Positions 1-9,920 are shown, counted from the stretch's first letter. The stretch is 64,000 nucleotides of DNA from Motilimonas eburnea (GCF_021295345.1 NZ_JAIMJB010000014.1:62001-126000), one strand, 5' to 3'. The notes: generated by a model not told the origin, from the sequence alone. A program made the numbers and translations.

Positions 1-27
1 AATGTTCAAATATGGTCGAATTTTCGG

Positions 28-702
28 CTAAATCCACCCTCTTTCAGCAAAAGAGGCGGTTTCTCCGTCACCCACCACTAAATGATCTAATACTCTCACA
101 TCGATCAAGGCGAGGGCCGCGATCAGCCGTTCGGTGATCCGTCGATCGGCCTGGCTGGGCTCGCAAATTCCCGACGGGTGATTATGCACTAAAATAACCG
201 CCGCTGCATTCGCTGTGAGTACTTGTTCCACCACAATGCGTGGATAAACATTGGCGCTGTCGATAGAGCCATGAAAAAGTTCAACAAAATTGAGCACTCT
301 ATGCTGATTATCAAGCAGTAATGCGGCAAACACTTCATGGGTATAATCACGCATTTTGGCGGTTAAATATTGCCGTGTGGCCTGTGGGCTGGTCAGGGCG
401 TCTTCTCGATATAGTTGTTCTGCTAAATAACGCCGGCAGATCTCGAGCACGGCCTGCAACTGCACGTATTTAGCCGTGCCCAAGCCCTTGCCTTGGCAAA
501 ACTGCGCCTGCTGCGCCCCCAGAATCGCCCGCAACGAGCCAAAATCCGTTAACAAATGACGCGCCAGTTGCACCGCGTCTAAACCTGCGCACCCCGTGCG
601 TAAAAAAATCGCCAACAGTTCCGCATCCGATAGCGCCTGCGCGCCTCTCTCAAGCAGTTTTTCACGCGGGCGCTCCGCCGCTGGCCATTGTTTAATGCTC
701 AT
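28..702 (-). CDS. radC: RadC family JAMM/MPN-domain protein
   Basis: Protein of 224 aa, the usual RadC (UPF0758) length. An N-terminal helix-hairpin-helix-like stretch ([16 protein letters not shown], about residues 24-40) precedes the MPN core. The JAMM metal-binding motif HNHPSG lies near residues 172-178, followed by an acidic residue and the PSQADRRIT stretch. The family was historically linked to DNA repair, but its biochemical role is unsettled. It is divergent from coaBC, the usual arrangement in gammaproteobacteria, so the roughly 120-bp gap should hold both promoters. The identification is firm; the function is not. Confidence 0.95.
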   Translation of the reverse strand: MSIKQWPAAERPREKLLERGAQALSDAELLAIFLRTGCAGLDAVQLARHLLTDFGSLRAILGAQQAQFCQGKGLGTAKYVQLQAVLEICRRYLAEQLYREDALTSPQATRQYLTAKMRDYTHEVFAALLLDNQHRVLNFVELFHGSIDSANVYPRIVVEQVLTANAAAVILVHNHPSGICEPSQADRRITERLIAALALIDVRVLDHLVVGDGETASFAERGWI

Positions 703-821
703 CTTTTCCCCTGTGCTTAGCTCAGCAATTCCTTAACTCTAGTCGAAGGCAATGATCCAAGTAGGGGAAATTGCCATTTAAGATGTGCTATCTTTGCGCT
801 TTATTTTTTTGGGGCAAGACC

Positions 822-2021
822 ATGGATCTAACAAATAAAAAAATCCTAATCGGAGTATGTGGCGGCATCGCAGCCTACAAATGCGCAGAGCTGATCCGCA
901 GGCTAAAAGATCATGGCGCGCAAGTGCGCGTGGTGATGACCAAGTCGGCGCAAGCCTTTATTACCCCGTTAACCTTGCAAGCCGTGTCAGGCAATCCGGT
1001 CTCCGATAGCCTGTTAGATCCTGCAGCAGAAGCGGGCATGGGCCATATCGAGCTGGCCAAATGGGCAGATTTAGTCTTAGTTGCGCCCGCCAGCGCCAAT
1101 ACCTTAGCGCGCATCAGCGCCGGCATTGCCGATGATTTATTATCCACCTTGTGCCTAGCCACGCCTGCCCCCATCGCCATTGCCCCTGCGATGAATCAGC
1201 AAATGTATTTAGCGCCCGCTACCCAATCTAACTTAACAACCTTAGCCCAGCGCGGTGTGATTATTTGGGGGCCAGCGCAAGGCGAGCAAGCTTGCGGCGA
1301 TGTAGGCCCGGGACGTATGTTAGAGCCAGCACAGCTGGTTGAGCTTTGTTTAACCCAGCTTAATCCCAACCAAGACCTTGCAGGTGTGAAAATATTGTTA
1401 ACCGCTGGCCCCACCCGTGAAGCCATCGATCCGGTGCGTTATTTGTCTAACCATAGCTCAGGCAAAATGGGCTATGCATTAGCGCAAGCGGCTCTGAATA
1501 TGGGCGCCAAGGTGACCCTTATCTCAGGTCCGGTTTATCTTAGTGCGCCAACAGGTGTTGAACTCGTCAAAGTAGACAGCGCATTAGAGATGCATCACGC
1601 GGCCACTTCACGCAGCGCCGAGCACGATATTTTCATCGGCTGCGCCGCGGTGGCGGATTATCGACCAGAATCGGTGGCAGCTAACAAAATCAAAAAAAGT
1701 AATGATGAGTTAGTCGTAAAAATGGTAAAAAATCCTGATATTCTTGCCGATATCGCCAATAGTACGCCACGACCATTTTGTGTCGGTTTTGCCGCCGAAA
1801 CCCAAGACGTTGAACATTACGCCAAAGATAAACTCGCGCGCAAAAACCTTGATTTGATTGCCGCTAACGACGTCGCTAAGGCCGGACAAGGCTTTAACGC
1901 CGAGCAAAACAGTTTGAGCGTATTTTCTAAACATGAGGTGAGCCAAATTGCCCTTGCCGATAAAGGCAAAGTGGCCGCCGAGCTACTCAAAATTGTCGCT
2001 CAGCAATATAAAAATAACTAA
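822..2021 (+). CDS. coaBC: Bifunctional phosphopantothenoylcysteine decarboxylase / phosphopantothenate-cysteine ligase
   Basis: CoaBC makes 4'-phosphopantetheine for coenzyme A: the CoaB half ligates cysteine to phosphopantothenate and the CoaC half decarboxylates the product using FMN. The N-terminal flavoprotein domain opens [14 protein letters not shown] and carries the PAMNQQMY and [10 protein letters not shown] motifs. The C-terminal ligase domain starts near [20 protein letters not shown] and includes KMVKNPDI. The frame is open from a TTG at 771, but ATG 822 follows a GGGG stretch by 7-8 nt and matches the family N terminus, giving 399 aa. It is followed by dut after 23 bp, probably in one transcript. 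Confidence 0.95.
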   Translation: MDLTNKKILIGVCGGIAAYKCAELIRRLKDHGAQVRVVMTKSAQAFITPLTLQAVSGNPVSDSLLDPAAEAGMGHIELAKWADLVLVAPASANTLARISAGIADDLLSTLCLATPAPIAIAPAMNQQMYLAPATQSNLTTLAQRGVIIWGPAQGEQACGDVGPGRMLEPAQLVELCLTQLNPNQDLAGVKILLTAGPTREAIDPVRYLSNHSSGKMGYALAQAALNMGAKVTLISGPVYLSAPTGVELVKVDSALEMHHAATSRSAEHDIFIGCAAVADYRPESVAANKIKKSNDELVVKMVKNPDILADIANSTPRPFCVGFAAETQDVEHYAKDKLARKNLDLIAANDVAKAGQGFNAEQNSLSVFSKHEVSQIALADKGKVAAELLKIVAQQYKNN

Positions 2022-2044
2022 TTTAAGTACCTAAGACAGCACAA

Positions 2045-2500
2045 ATGAAACAAATAGAATTAAAAATACTCGATCCGCGCATCGGCACGACTTGGCCATT
2101 ACCCGACTATGCCACACCGGGCTCGGCAGGAATGGACTTGCGCGCTTGTATCGACCATGCAATCACGTTAGCGCCAGGAGAAACCCAACTGCTAGCAACG
2201 GGGATGGCCATTCATATTAACGATGCCAGCCTAGCGGCGACCATTTTACCTCGCTCAGGTTTAGGCCATAAGCACGGCATCGTATTGGGCAATCTCGTTG
2301 GCTTGATTGATTCTGACTATCAAGGCCAATTGATGGTGTCGTGTTGGAACCGCGGCCAAAGCGAGTTTACTATCGAGCCAGGTGAGCGCATTGCCCAGTT
2401 GGTGTTTGTGCCTGTGGTGCAAGCTCAGTTCGAAATCGTTAATGAATTTGCCAGCAGCGAGCGCGGCGAAGGTGGCTTTGGCCACTCTGGCCGCCAATAA
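2045..2500 (+). CDS. dut: Deoxyuridine 5'-triphosphate nucleotidohydrolase (dUTPase)
   Basis: A trimeric dUTPase of 151 aa that converts dUTP to dUMP and PPi, keeping uracil out of DNA and feeding dTMP synthesis. The five family motifs are in order: [10 protein letters not shown] (motif 1), [11 protein letters not shown] (motif 2), [11 protein letters not shown] (motif 3), [10 protein letters not shown] (motif 4) and the glycine-rich C-terminal arm [10 protein letters not shown] (motif 5). The coaBC-dut-slmA order is classical for gammaproteobacteria. Confidence 0.97.
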   Translation: MKQIELKILDPRIGTTWPLPDYATPGSAGMDLRACIDHAITLAPGETQLLATGMAIHINDASLAATILPRSGLGHKHGIVLGNLVGLIDSDYQGQLMVSCWNRGQSEFTIEPGERIAQLVFVPVVQAQFEIVNEFASSERGEGGFGHSGRQ

Positions 2501-2537
2501 CTCATTCATTTGTTAGTCGGTTTGTTAAGGAACTTCC

Positions 2538-3131
2538 ATGTCAGGAAACAGTAAAACTAATCGTAAAGAGCAAATCTTACAAGCTCTGGCACACATGTTA
2601 GAAACGGCGCCAGGGCAACGTATTACCACGGCCAAGCTCGCCAAGGAAGTGGGCGTATCTGAAGCCGCGCTATACCGTCATTTTCCGAGTAAAGCGCGTA
2701 TGTTTGAGGGATTGATTGAGTTTATCGAAGAGTCCCTACTATCACGCATCAATTTGATCCTTGAAGAAGAAAAAGACACCTATAACCGGATCCATCATAT
2801 TTTGCATCTGCTACTGAGCTTTACCGAACGCAACCCGGGTATTACCCGCATTTTAACCGGTGATGCCCTGCTCGGTGAAAATGAGCGCTTACGCGAGCGG
2901 ATCCAAGGCTTATTTGAAAAACTCGAGACCCAAATTAAACAGGTACTCAGAGAAAAACGCATTCGCGATGGTAAAGGTTTTAGCCTAGACGAGTCCATGC
3001 TGGCAAACCTGTTGTTAGCGTTCGCGGAAGGCAAAATCAATCAATTTGTGCGCACGCAATTTAAACGCAAGCCCACTGCCGATTTTGATGAGCAATGGGC
3101 ATTTATTCGCAACCAGCTACTCAACAGCTAG
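2538..3131 (+). CDS. slmA: Nucleoid occlusion factor SlmA (TetR fold)
   Basis: A 197-aa TetR-fold protein that binds specific chromosomal sites and blocks FtsZ ring assembly over the nucleoid. The N-terminal HTH ([30 protein letters not shown], about residues 30-60) and the all-helical C-terminal FtsZ-binding domain ([30 protein letters not shown]) are close to the E. coli protein throughout. It starts 37 bp after dut with AAGGAAC upstream of the ATG. Confidence 0.95.
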   Translation: MSGNSKTNRKEQILQALAHMLETAPGQRITTAKLAKEVGVSEAALYRHFPSKARMFEGLIEFIEESLLSRINLILEEEKDTYNRIHHILHLLLSFTERNPGITRILTGDALLGENERLRERIQGLFEKLETQIKQVLREKRIRDGKGFSLDESMLANLLLAFAEGKINQFVRTQFKRKPTADFDEQWAFIRNQLLNS

Positions 3132-3312
3132 CGCCCTCACTTCATGGCGTGAGCGGCTGATCGCTGGCGCTATGAAAAGACACATTCACTTCACCTTCTC
3201 CTTCCTTCGCCATGATTAACTTTGAGCGTGATTATACCTATTGTTTATATATTATTTTGAGCTAATATAGCCACGTTAAATTCTACCCCTACACATCTAA
3301 GGACCATAAAAA

Positions 3313-4143
3313 ATGGAAGAAATCATTAACGAATCTGGCTCTTGGTTGCAAAATAACCAAGCCTTACTCATTGAATATGCAGTAAACATAGCCGCTGCTG
3401 CACTGATTTTGTTTTTTGGCTTTATCGCCGCCGGTATGGTTGCGGGCGGCATCCGTAAAGTGATGTCGAGTAAAGGCTTAGACAAAACCATCGTTGATTT
3501 TGTAGCAGGCCTCATTCGCTACGGCATTATCGCCTTTGTTATTATCGCCGCCCTTGGCCGCGTTGGTGTACAAACGGCTTCTTTCGTCGCCATTATCGGT
3601 GCCGCCGGTTTAGCCATAGGTTTAGCGCTACAAGGCTCACTGTCTAACTTCGCTTCAGGCGTATTACTTATTCTATTTCGCCCTTTCAAGGCAGGTGACT
3701 ACGTTGAGATTGCTGGCACAGCAGGCGCTGTTGATTCAATCCAAATTTTTTCGACCGTGTTAACTACGCCAGATAACAAAGTGGTTGTTGTGCCAAACGC
3801 AGCGGTGTTTGGCGGTAACATTGTCAACTATTCACGCTTGCCTACTCGCCGTGTTGACATGGTTATCGGTGTTAGCTACAAGGCAGATCTTAAACAAACT
3901 CAAGAAGTATTAACACGTATCGTCACCGCTCATGAGAAGGTACTAAAAGATCCCGCTCCTACTATCGAAGTGGTCGCATTAGCGGATTCTTCTGTGAACT
4001 TTGTGGTTCGCCCATGGGTTAACACGGCAGATTACTGGGGTGTATACTTTGACCTACACAAGCAAATCAAAATCGGCTTGGACGAGGCGGGTATCGAAAT
4101 CCCATTCCCACAAATGGATGTACATTTAAATAAAGTGGCATAA
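3313..4143 (+). CDS. mscS: Small-conductance mechanosensitive channel MscS
   Basis: A 276-aa inner-membrane channel that opens under membrane tension to release solutes on hypo-osmotic shock. Three N-terminal TM helices are visible: TM1 near 17-40, TM2 near 60-85, and the pore-lining TM3 with the conserved Gly/Ala pattern GAAGLAIGLALQGSLSNFASG. Next come the beta domain (FKAGDYVEIAGTAGAVDSI, VVVPNAAVFGGNIVNYS) and a C-terminal alpha/beta domain ending IEIPFPQMDVHL. Length is close to E. coli MscS (286 aa). The ATG follows AAGGACC. A strong terminator follows the gene, so it is probably monocistronic. Confidence 0.93.
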   Translation: MEEIINESGSWLQNNQALLIEYAVNIAAAALILFFGFIAAGMVAGGIRKVMSSKGLDKTIVDFVAGLIRYGIIAFVIIAALGRVGVQTASFVAIIGAAGLAIGLALQGSLSNFASGVLLILFRPFKAGDYVEIAGTAGAVDSIQIFSTVLTTPDNKVVVVPNAAVFGGNIVNYSRLPTRRVDMVIGVSYKADLKQTQEVLTRIVTAHEKVLKDPAPTIEVVALADSSVNFVVRPWVNTADYWGVYFDLHKQIKIGLDEAGIEIPFPQMDVHLNKVA

Positions 4144-4177
4144 ATCAGGGTTGAGCGACCCTATTTAAGCTGAAGAT

Positions 4178-4201
4178 AAGCCCGCTAATGCGGGCTTTTT
4201 T
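4178..4201 (+). terminator. Rho-independent terminator after mscS
   Basis: A perfect 8-bp stem AAGCCCGC / GCGGGCTT with loop TAAT is followed by a run of six Ts, 35 bp beyond the mscS stop. Confidence 0.9.
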
Positions 4202-4298
4202 GTTGGCACATTTGTTAGAAAAATTTTAACCAACGGATGCACAAAGGCATAATTCATAGTAGCCTTATATTTCAAGACATTGATAAGGTTTGACTTCG

Positions 4299-5375
4299 AT
4301 GGGAAACTCACCTGAAGAGCAGCTAACAATTGAATTAGCCGAGCAGCTCACCGCAGCGAATGTGGCAACATATTGGTCTCAAGTCAGTCAAATGAGGAAG
4401 CAACATCCCAATCAGCCATTGGTCGTTGATGCCGCACAGTTACAACACATCGACACCACAGGCATTGCTTTTTTGTGTGACATAACACAACAAAGCGCAA
4501 CGCAAGCGCACTTTAGCTTAATTAATTTAGCCCCCCATCTCGCCGCACTCATTCCCACGCCACCTTCGGCTCAAGCCACCCAAGCTAAAGCATCGCCGTC
4601 CTTGATCAGTAACATAGGTAAAGCAGCCCAAGAGCAGCTTAAATACACCAGTATTATGGTGCTGTTCTTAACCCAATGTTTTAAAGCCATCATGGGCGTA
4701 CTCAGCGGCAAAGCCAAGTTACGCTGGCAGGAAGTCTTTAGCATTGCCACCCAAGCCGGTGCGAATGCGGTGCCCATCGTATTACTTATCGGTTTTTTAA
4801 TGGGCGTCATTATTGCCTTTCAATTTGGCTTAGTCGCACAGCAATTTGGCGCCGTGATATTTGTTGTCGATGGGATTGGGATTGCAACGCTACGTGAGTT
4901 AGGCCCATTAATGACCGCCATTGTGTTTGCAGGACGAACGGGCGCTGCGTTTGCGGCTGAAATCGGTACCCAAAAAGTGAATGAAGAAATCAATGCCTTG
5001 CATACGTTTGGTTTAAGCCCGGTATACTTTTTAGTATTACCCCGTTTGATGGCCGCCGTGTTAGTGATGCCACTACTCACGATCATGGCTGATATCGTAG
5101 GCATATTTGGCGGCGCGTTGGTTCTGACCAAATTTAATATTAGTTTCATACAGTTTTACCATGCATTATTAGATGCTGTAACGGCTTGGGATTTCACCCT
5201 CGGTCTCATTAAATCGCTGGCATTTGGTTTTGCCGTCGCCGCCATTGGCTGCGAACGCGGCCTTGCAACAGGGGCTGGGGCGACCTCTGTCGGGCTTTCT
5301 GCCACCAGCGCCGTGGTCACCAGCATAGTCTGGATCGTTGTGATTGACGGTTTCTTTAGCCTTTTGATGAGTTAG
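4299..5375 (+). CDS. MlaE-type ABC permease with fused N-terminal STAS domain
   Basis: Inner-membrane permease of a Mce/Mla-type lipid transporter. Residues about 1-95 form a STAS domain (LVVDAAQLQHIDTTGIAFLC, equivalent to E. coli MlaB). Residues about 110-358 are the MlaE/YrbE permease with five or six TM helices and the conserved cytoplasmic element ELGPLMTAIVFAGRTGAAFAAEIGTQKVNEEI. In the E. coli Mla system STAS and permease are separate proteins; the fusion is a recognised variant. The frame is open from TTG 4290, but GATAAGG sits 10 nt before ATG 4299. First gene of a four-gene operon; substrate is inferred to be phospholipid. Confidence 0.88.
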   Translation: MGNSPEEQLTIELAEQLTAANVATYWSQVSQMRKQHPNQPLVVDAAQLQHIDTTGIAFLCDITQQSATQAHFSLINLAPHLAALIPTPPSAQATQAKASPSLISNIGKAAQEQLKYTSIMVLFLTQCFKAIMGVLSGKAKLRWQEVFSIATQAGANAVPIVLLIGFLMGVIIAFQFGLVAQQFGAVIFVVDGIGIATLRELGPLMTAIVFAGRTGAAFAAEIGTQKVNEEINALHTFGLSPVYFLVLPRLMAAVLVMPLLTIMADIVGIFGGALVLTKFNISFIQFYHALLDAVTAWDFTLGLIKSLAFGFAVAAIGCERGLATGAGATSVGLSATSAVVTSIVWIVVIDGFFSLLMS

Positions 5376-5384
5376 GAAGTAAGC

Positions 5385-6200
5385 ATGACAACCTCACCTT
5401 CACCCTCTGTCGCCTCACACGTTAGCAATAATGCCATCAGTGTGCGCAATCTTAGGATGGGCTATGGCTCACGCATTTTATTAGAAGATGCCAGCTTTGA
5501 CGTTAAACACGGCGAAATATTAGTCATACTGGGCGGCTCCGGCTGTGGTAAGTCCAGCTTAATGAAACACCTGATTGGCCTCTATGCGCCTCTGGGCGGC
5601 GAAATCTTGATCCAAGGCAAAAGCATGGTTCACTCTAGCCCTGCTGAAAAGGCCATATTGCAAAGACAGCTTGGGATCATGTACCAAAGTGGCGCGCTGT
5701 TTGGCTCACTCAACGTGCTGCAAAACGTGCGCTTTCCATTAGATGAGTTTACTGATCTCGCGCTGGAGAAAAAAAACCTAACGGCTCGGCTACTATTAAA
5801 TATGGTTGAAATGGCTTATGCCGAATCTATGATGCCAGAAGAGCTGTCAGGCGGTATGCTAAAACGAGCTGGGATCGCCAGAGCCATGGCTCTGGGCGCG
5901 AACATCATTATGTTAGATGAACCTTCAGCCGGTTTAGACCCCATTACCGCAGCCAACTTAGACCAAACGATTATCAAGCTGCGCGATAGCTTAGGCTTTA
6001 CTTTTGTGGTCGTGACCCACGAACTTGAAAGTATTTTTACGATTGCGGATAGGGCCATTATGCTGGATCCCAACACCAAAAGTATCATCGCACAAGGCGA
6101 GCCCAAAGCACTAAAAGAGCATAGCAATGACCCAAAAGTAAGACAGTTTTTTAACCGACTTTCTGATAACCAACAAGCAGTGAGCACAAGCCATGGATGA
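5385..6200 (+). CDS. MlaF-type ABC transporter ATP-binding protein
   Basis: Cytoplasmic ATPase subunit of 271 aa partnering the STAS-permease gene 9 bp upstream. Walker A is GGSGCGKSS (about residues 49-57), the ABC signature is ELSGGMLKRAGIARAM (the LSGGM form typical of MlaF), Walker B is IIMLDEPSAGLDP and the switch histidine is in VVVTHE. It overlaps the next gene by 8 bp, indicating translational coupling. Start supported by AGGAAGTAAGC before ATG. Confidence 0.92.
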   Translation: MTTSPSPSVASHVSNNAISVRNLRMGYGSRILLEDASFDVKHGEILVILGGSGCGKSSLMKHLIGLYAPLGGEILIQGKSMVHSSPAEKAILQRQLGIMYQSGALFGSLNVLQNVRFPLDEFTDLALEKKNLTARLLLNMVEMAYAESMMPEELSGGMLKRAGIARAMALGANIIMLDEPSAGLDPITAANLDQTIIKLRDSLGFTFVVVTHELESIFTIADRAIMLDPNTKSIIAQGEPKALKEHSNDPKVRQFFNRLSDNQQAVSTSHG

Positions 6201-7179
6201 TTCAAACAAACACTTTCGACTCGGCCTCTTCGTCGTTATCTCGCTGATACTCCTCTTTGGTATTCTCTTTATCCTTGGTGGACAATCTTTGCTGCAACCA
6301 AAATCCACCTTTGAAACCTATTTTGATGAACCGGTTTCCGGGTTAGAAGTCGGCGCGGCGGTGCGCTATCGCGGAGTCCCCATGGGCACCGTCACTGCCA
6401 TTCACCTATCTGATTCTATCTATGAGGACAACACCGTCATTGCCGACAGAAAATCCTACGTGGTAGTTCAAGTTGAAATTACGGGCTCAACGGAAGCGGT
6501 CGAAGACTGGGAGCAAAACGTTGCCATGGCGGTTGAGAAAGGGTTACGAGTACAAACCCAGCTAGCCGGCATCACTGGGCAACAATATTTATCCTTAGAC
6601 ATTATTAATAATGCTGGGGCCGATGATCTTCGTTTTGACTGGCAACCTAAGCACACTTATATCCCTTCGGCGCCTAGTTCCACAGGGAAGATCATTGCGG
6701 GGATCCAAGCGGTGTTGTCAAACCTAGATAAAGCCGACATCGCCCAGTTGTCCCATAGCTTGAATAGTTTGGTCACCACATTAGACGAGAAAGTATCGCA
6801 GATAGATACCGCAAATCTATCAGAGCAAGCCACTTCTTTGGTCAGCAACCTTAATCAAACCGCACAGCAAATCAATGAAGTGATTGCGAACAGTCAATTG
6901 GATCAAACCCTAGCTAACATCAATAGCATCACCACTCGGCTTGATAACAGCCTAGCCAGCAACGGAGACATCACCAAGCTCATCAAAGAGCTGGATACGA
7001 GTGTCAGACGTGCAGATGCCATCATGGCCGATAATCAGCACGATATTAACAGCATTATTCGCGATCTCAGGATCACCGCGGCCAACTTGAAAGACTTTTC
7101 TGAAAACGCCAAACAAAATCCATCAGGCATACTCTTTGGCGCACCACCAGAAAAAATTAAGCTTGAGGAGAGCAAATAG
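6193..7179 (+). CDS. MCE (MlaD-like) substrate-binding protein
   Basis: A 328-aa protein with one N-terminal TM anchor (residues about 12-30, LGLFVVISLILLFGILFILGG) and a single MCE domain (about 38-135, including VGAAVRYRGVPMGTVTAIHL and LAGITGQQYLSL). A long helical C-terminal region rich in Asn, Gln, Ser and Thr follows (about 160-310). In this family MCE domains form hexameric periplasmic rings that bind or channel lipids. One MCE domain plus a long helical tail is unlike the multi-MCE PqiB and YebT proteins. Third gene of the operon. Confidence 0.88.
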   Translation: MDDSNKHFRLGLFVVISLILLFGILFILGGQSLLQPKSTFETYFDEPVSGLEVGAAVRYRGVPMGTVTAIHLSDSIYEDNTVIADRKSYVVVQVEITGSTEAVEDWEQNVAMAVEKGLRVQTQLAGITGQQYLSLDIINNAGADDLRFDWQPKHTYIPSAPSSTGKIIAGIQAVLSNLDKADIAQLSHSLNSLVTTLDEKVSQIDTANLSEQATSLVSNLNQTAQQINEVIANSQLDQTLANINSITTRLDNSLASNGDITKLIKELDTSVRRADAIMADNQHDINSIIRDLRITAANLKDFSENAKQNPSGILFGAPPEKIKLEESK

Positions 7180-7180
7180 T

Positions 7181-7780
7181 ATGACTTACCCTAACCTTGT
7201 CGCAGTCCTTGCGATGACACTACTGCTAACCGCTTGCAGTTTAAGTAAACCGGTTGAGCAGCCAACGACCTATGTGATGGTCGCAGAGCCGCCTTCAATG
7301 CAACTCAAGCAAATCAAACCCACTTTGCGGCTCGACTATGTACGCAGCACGGCGCCTTTCAACCAAACCCAAATGGTTTACCGCATGGATGAGGTGAAGT
7401 TCGAATCAGACTTCTACAACCGATATATCAGTGAGCCCGCAGATATTGTCGGGAATCAGGTCGGACTGTGGTTAGAGCGCGCAGGCCTTTATGGCACCGT
7501 CACCCAACCCAGTATTCGCACCCCGGCCGAGCAAATTTTACAAATTGTCATCACTAAACTGTTCGGTGATTTCCGTGAGGGTCTTCCACCGGCAGCCGTG
7601 ATGGAAATGCAGTTTGTCTTAATTGAAAATAAAGATGTTAGGCCAACCACTGTATTAGAAAAAACCTATATTAGTCGCGTTGAACTGGATGCTAAAACGC
7701 CTGCTGCACTCGCCAAGGGCCAAGGCCAAGCGATGACCCATATTCTTCAGCAGTTTGCCAGCGAACTCGCCGCTCAATAA
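7181..7780 (+). CDS. ABC-type transport auxiliary lipoprotein (PqiC/DUF330-like)
   Basis: A 199-aa protein with a lipoprotein signal ending at lipobox LLTAC (Cys about residue 19). The mature part resembles the auxiliary lipoproteins that accompany MCE operons (TYVMVAEPP, LRLDYVRST, YNRYISEPADIV). In PqiABC the corresponding lipoprotein sits at the outer membrane end of the conduit. The frame is open from TTG 7136 inside the previous gene, but ATG 7181, one base after the previous stop and preceded by GAGGAG, gives a proper signal peptide. Last gene of the operon. Confidence 0.82.
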   Translation: MTYPNLVAVLAMTLLLTACSLSKPVEQPTTYVMVAEPPSMQLKQIKPTLRLDYVRSTAPFNQTQMVYRMDEVKFESDFYNRYISEPADIVGNQVGLWLERAGLYGTVTQPSIRTPAEQILQIVITKLFGDFREGLPPAAVMEMQFVLIENKDVRPTTVLEKTYISRVELDAKTPAALAKGQGQAMTHILQQFASELAAQ

Positions 7781-7848
7781 TACTAATGGCGTTAGGCAGT
7801 GGCGCTTAACGCCGCTGCCTAACGATACCGACCCCAAGAGTCCAGTTC

Positions 7849-9561
7849 ATGTGCAAGCATCACACCTTCGCTATTGCCACCATTGCATTATTGTTCTCAT
7901 CCATCAGCCTAGCCACCCCAAATAACCAACCTAAATTAGTGCTGCAAATTACAGTCGATGGCCTGCGTGGAGATTTACTGCAACGCTACCAGCATAACTT
8001 CAAAGCGGATGGCTTTCGCTATCTGATGGAGCAAGGCACCCATTACACCAATGCCCACTACCAACACACCAACACAGAAACCATTGTCGGCCATGTATCC
8101 TTAGCCACTGGCGCTCCGCCTTCGGTACATGGCATGGTGGGTAATGTTTGGTATGACCGCCAGCAAGCACGCTTGGTTTATAACGTTGAAGATGCCGATT
8201 ACGCCCTGCTTTCTGCTGGCGCGGGCGTCGACCAAAGCAGCGAAATTGATCCCACCCAAAAAGCCGCGCAACAAGATGGCCGCTCGCCCACTCCCATCTT
8301 AGCCACCACCTTTAGTGATGAATTAACCTTTGCAAGCAATGGCGCAGCCAAAGTGTTTGCCGTCTCTATCAAGGATCGCGGCGCCATTTCCTTAGCCGGC
8401 CACACAGGTAAAGCGTTCTGGTTTTCCAAGGCAAAAAGTGAGTTTGTCACCAGTGACTATTACTATCAATCCTATCCAGACTGGGTAACAGATTGGAACC
8501 AACAGCAGCAGCCAAAACAATACAGTAACCAAAGCTGGCAGCTTAGCTTGGCGAAAGAAAAGTACACCCTAAATGAAATTAGCCAGCAGCATAAGTTGGA
8601 CTTTGCCGGCTTTGCTCGCACCTTTCCCCATCCTTATGGACCCGCGAGCTTCAAATATTTTACCACTATGCTTACGCTCAGCCCCGCTGGTGATGAGTTA
8701 ACCAGTGACTTTGCCCAAACCCTTTTAATCAACGAAGGCTTAGGCAAGGGCCGCACCACCGACTACCTCGCCATCAGCTTTTCGTCTAATGATTACGTGA
8801 TACATCTATATGGCCCGAACAGCCTAGAATCCGAAGATAACCTGATCCGCCTAGATAGCACCTTAGCAAAGCTGTTTAAAACCATTGATAAGCACGTCGG
8901 GTTAGCCAACACCTTAATCGTCCTAAGCGCTGATCACGGCGTTCCTGAGATCACCCCCAACAGCCAACAACTCGGATTAAAACAAGCGCAATACTTTGAT
9001 GCCAACCAGATCATTAATCAACAGGCGATTGCCCGACTCAAACGTGACTTTGGATTAGATGAAAAAGCCATTCGCCTTTATACTCAGCCTTATATCTACT
9101 TAGATCATGACGTCATCGCCAAGCAAAAAGTCGCCATCGCGGATGTGCAACAAGCCATTGCCGAAGAAGTCGCTAACCTAGCCGGCATAGCCCATGCCAT
9201 CACATCCAGTGACATCGCTCACAACCGCTTGGCCAACACGCGCGTCGTGGAACTAGTGAAAAACAACTACCACCCAAGGCGCTCAGGTGATATTTACCTC
9301 ATCTTTGAGCCGCGAACTTACATTAACGACATGGACGGTTTAACCATCGCCTCAACCCATGGATCACCTTGGCGCTACGATACCCATGTTCCAGTCATCT
9401 TTGCCGGCCATCACATACCGCGCCAAACCATCAACCGTGATATCACTCCATACGATATCGCACCAACCCTGTCTAACTACCTTGGCATTACCTTGCCCAG
9501 CGGTACAACTGGCAAGGTATTAACCGAGTTGAAACAGGGAGCTGGAACAAACCAACCTTAG
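7849..9561 (+). CDS. PafA-like alkaline phosphatase family protein
   Basis: A 570-aa secreted enzyme (signal peptide about residues 1-22, ending SISLA) of the alkaline phosphatase superfamily. D35-G-L-R in VDGLRGDLL, the Thr nucleophile in NTETIVGH (about T78), the K-x-R pair in SIKDRGAISLAGH (about 175-177), the metal ligands in SADHGVPE and the late STHGSPW histidine match the phosphate-irrepressible PafA subgroup. A periplasmic phosphate-monoester hydrolase is inferred; exact substrate unknown. No phosphate box was recognised upstream. It lies 68 bp after the lipid transport operon on the same strand. Confidence 0.85.
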   Translation: MCKHHTFAIATIALLFSSISLATPNNQPKLVLQITVDGLRGDLLQRYQHNFKADGFRYLMEQGTHYTNAHYQHTNTETIVGHVSLATGAPPSVHGMVGNVWYDRQQARLVYNVEDADYALLSAGAGVDQSSEIDPTQKAAQQDGRSPTPILATTFSDELTFASNGAAKVFAVSIKDRGAISLAGHTGKAFWFSKAKSEFVTSDYYYQSYPDWVTDWNQQQQPKQYSNQSWQLSLAKEKYTLNEISQQHKLDFAGFARTFPHPYGPASFKYFTTMLTLSPAGDELTSDFAQTLLINEGLGKGRTTDYLAISFSSNDYVIHLYGPNSLESEDNLIRLDSTLAKLFKTIDKHVGLANTLIVLSADHGVPEITPNSQQLGLKQAQYFDANQIINQQAIARLKRDFGLDEKAIRLYTQPYIYLDHDVIAKQKVAIADVQQAIAEEVANLAGIAHAITSSDIAHNRLANTRVVELVKNNYHPRRSGDIYLIFEPRTYINDMDGLTIASTHGSPWRYDTHVPVIFAGHHIPRQTINRDITPYDIAPTLSNYLGITLPSGTTGKVLTELKQGAGTNQP

Positions 9562-9589
9562 ATTGGCCTCAGTTAAGGTTAGTGTGAGT

Positions 9590-9865
9590 TATACCCAAGA
9601 CATCTCAAGATGCGGGATTCAGAGCCGCTCATTATGTTCAGTTTGAGGCAAAAAGGCGAAGGAATGGCATACCTACGCACTGAGTGCCTTTCGAAGCTTT
9701 TTAACAAAAAATGTACGTAATGAACGACTCCCAAAGGGCGAGTTTTGTAGGCTGTTATGCTTTGTTGCTGATTTTCAACGTAGAATAACTATGTATCAAA
9801 TCAGCGTCGCGCCTAACAGCCTACAAATTCTCGCTGAACAAGCATCTTGAGGTAACTTGGGTATA
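9590..9865. repeat. MITE-like element with TATACCCAAG termini
   Basis: A non-coding element of about 276 bp. Its ends are imperfect terminal inverted repeats: TATACCCAAGACATCTCAAG at the left and the complement of TATACCCAAGTTACCTCAAG at the right, both running on into ATGC. A second inverted pair lies inside (TTTGTAGGCTGTTA near 9745, and its complement near 9810-9827), so the element can fold into nested hairpins. I recall similar ends as common repeats in Vibrio and Shewanella. It has no transposase gene of its own. Confidence 0.75.
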
Positions 9866-9875
9866 TGCTCGTGTG

Positions 9876-9899
9876 ATTCGCCGAGCAAACTCGCCTTCC
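9876..9899 (-). repeat. REP-like element (GGCGAG...CTCGGC family)
   Basis: On the minus strand this reads GGAAGGCGAGTTTGCTCGGC followed by GAAT, almost the same as the copy at 20602-20629. The stem is GCGAG/CTCG(G)C. It lies directly beside the MITE-like element. Confidence 0.55.
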
Positions 9900-9920
9900 G
9901 CAAGAGCTCGGGTGCTTGGC

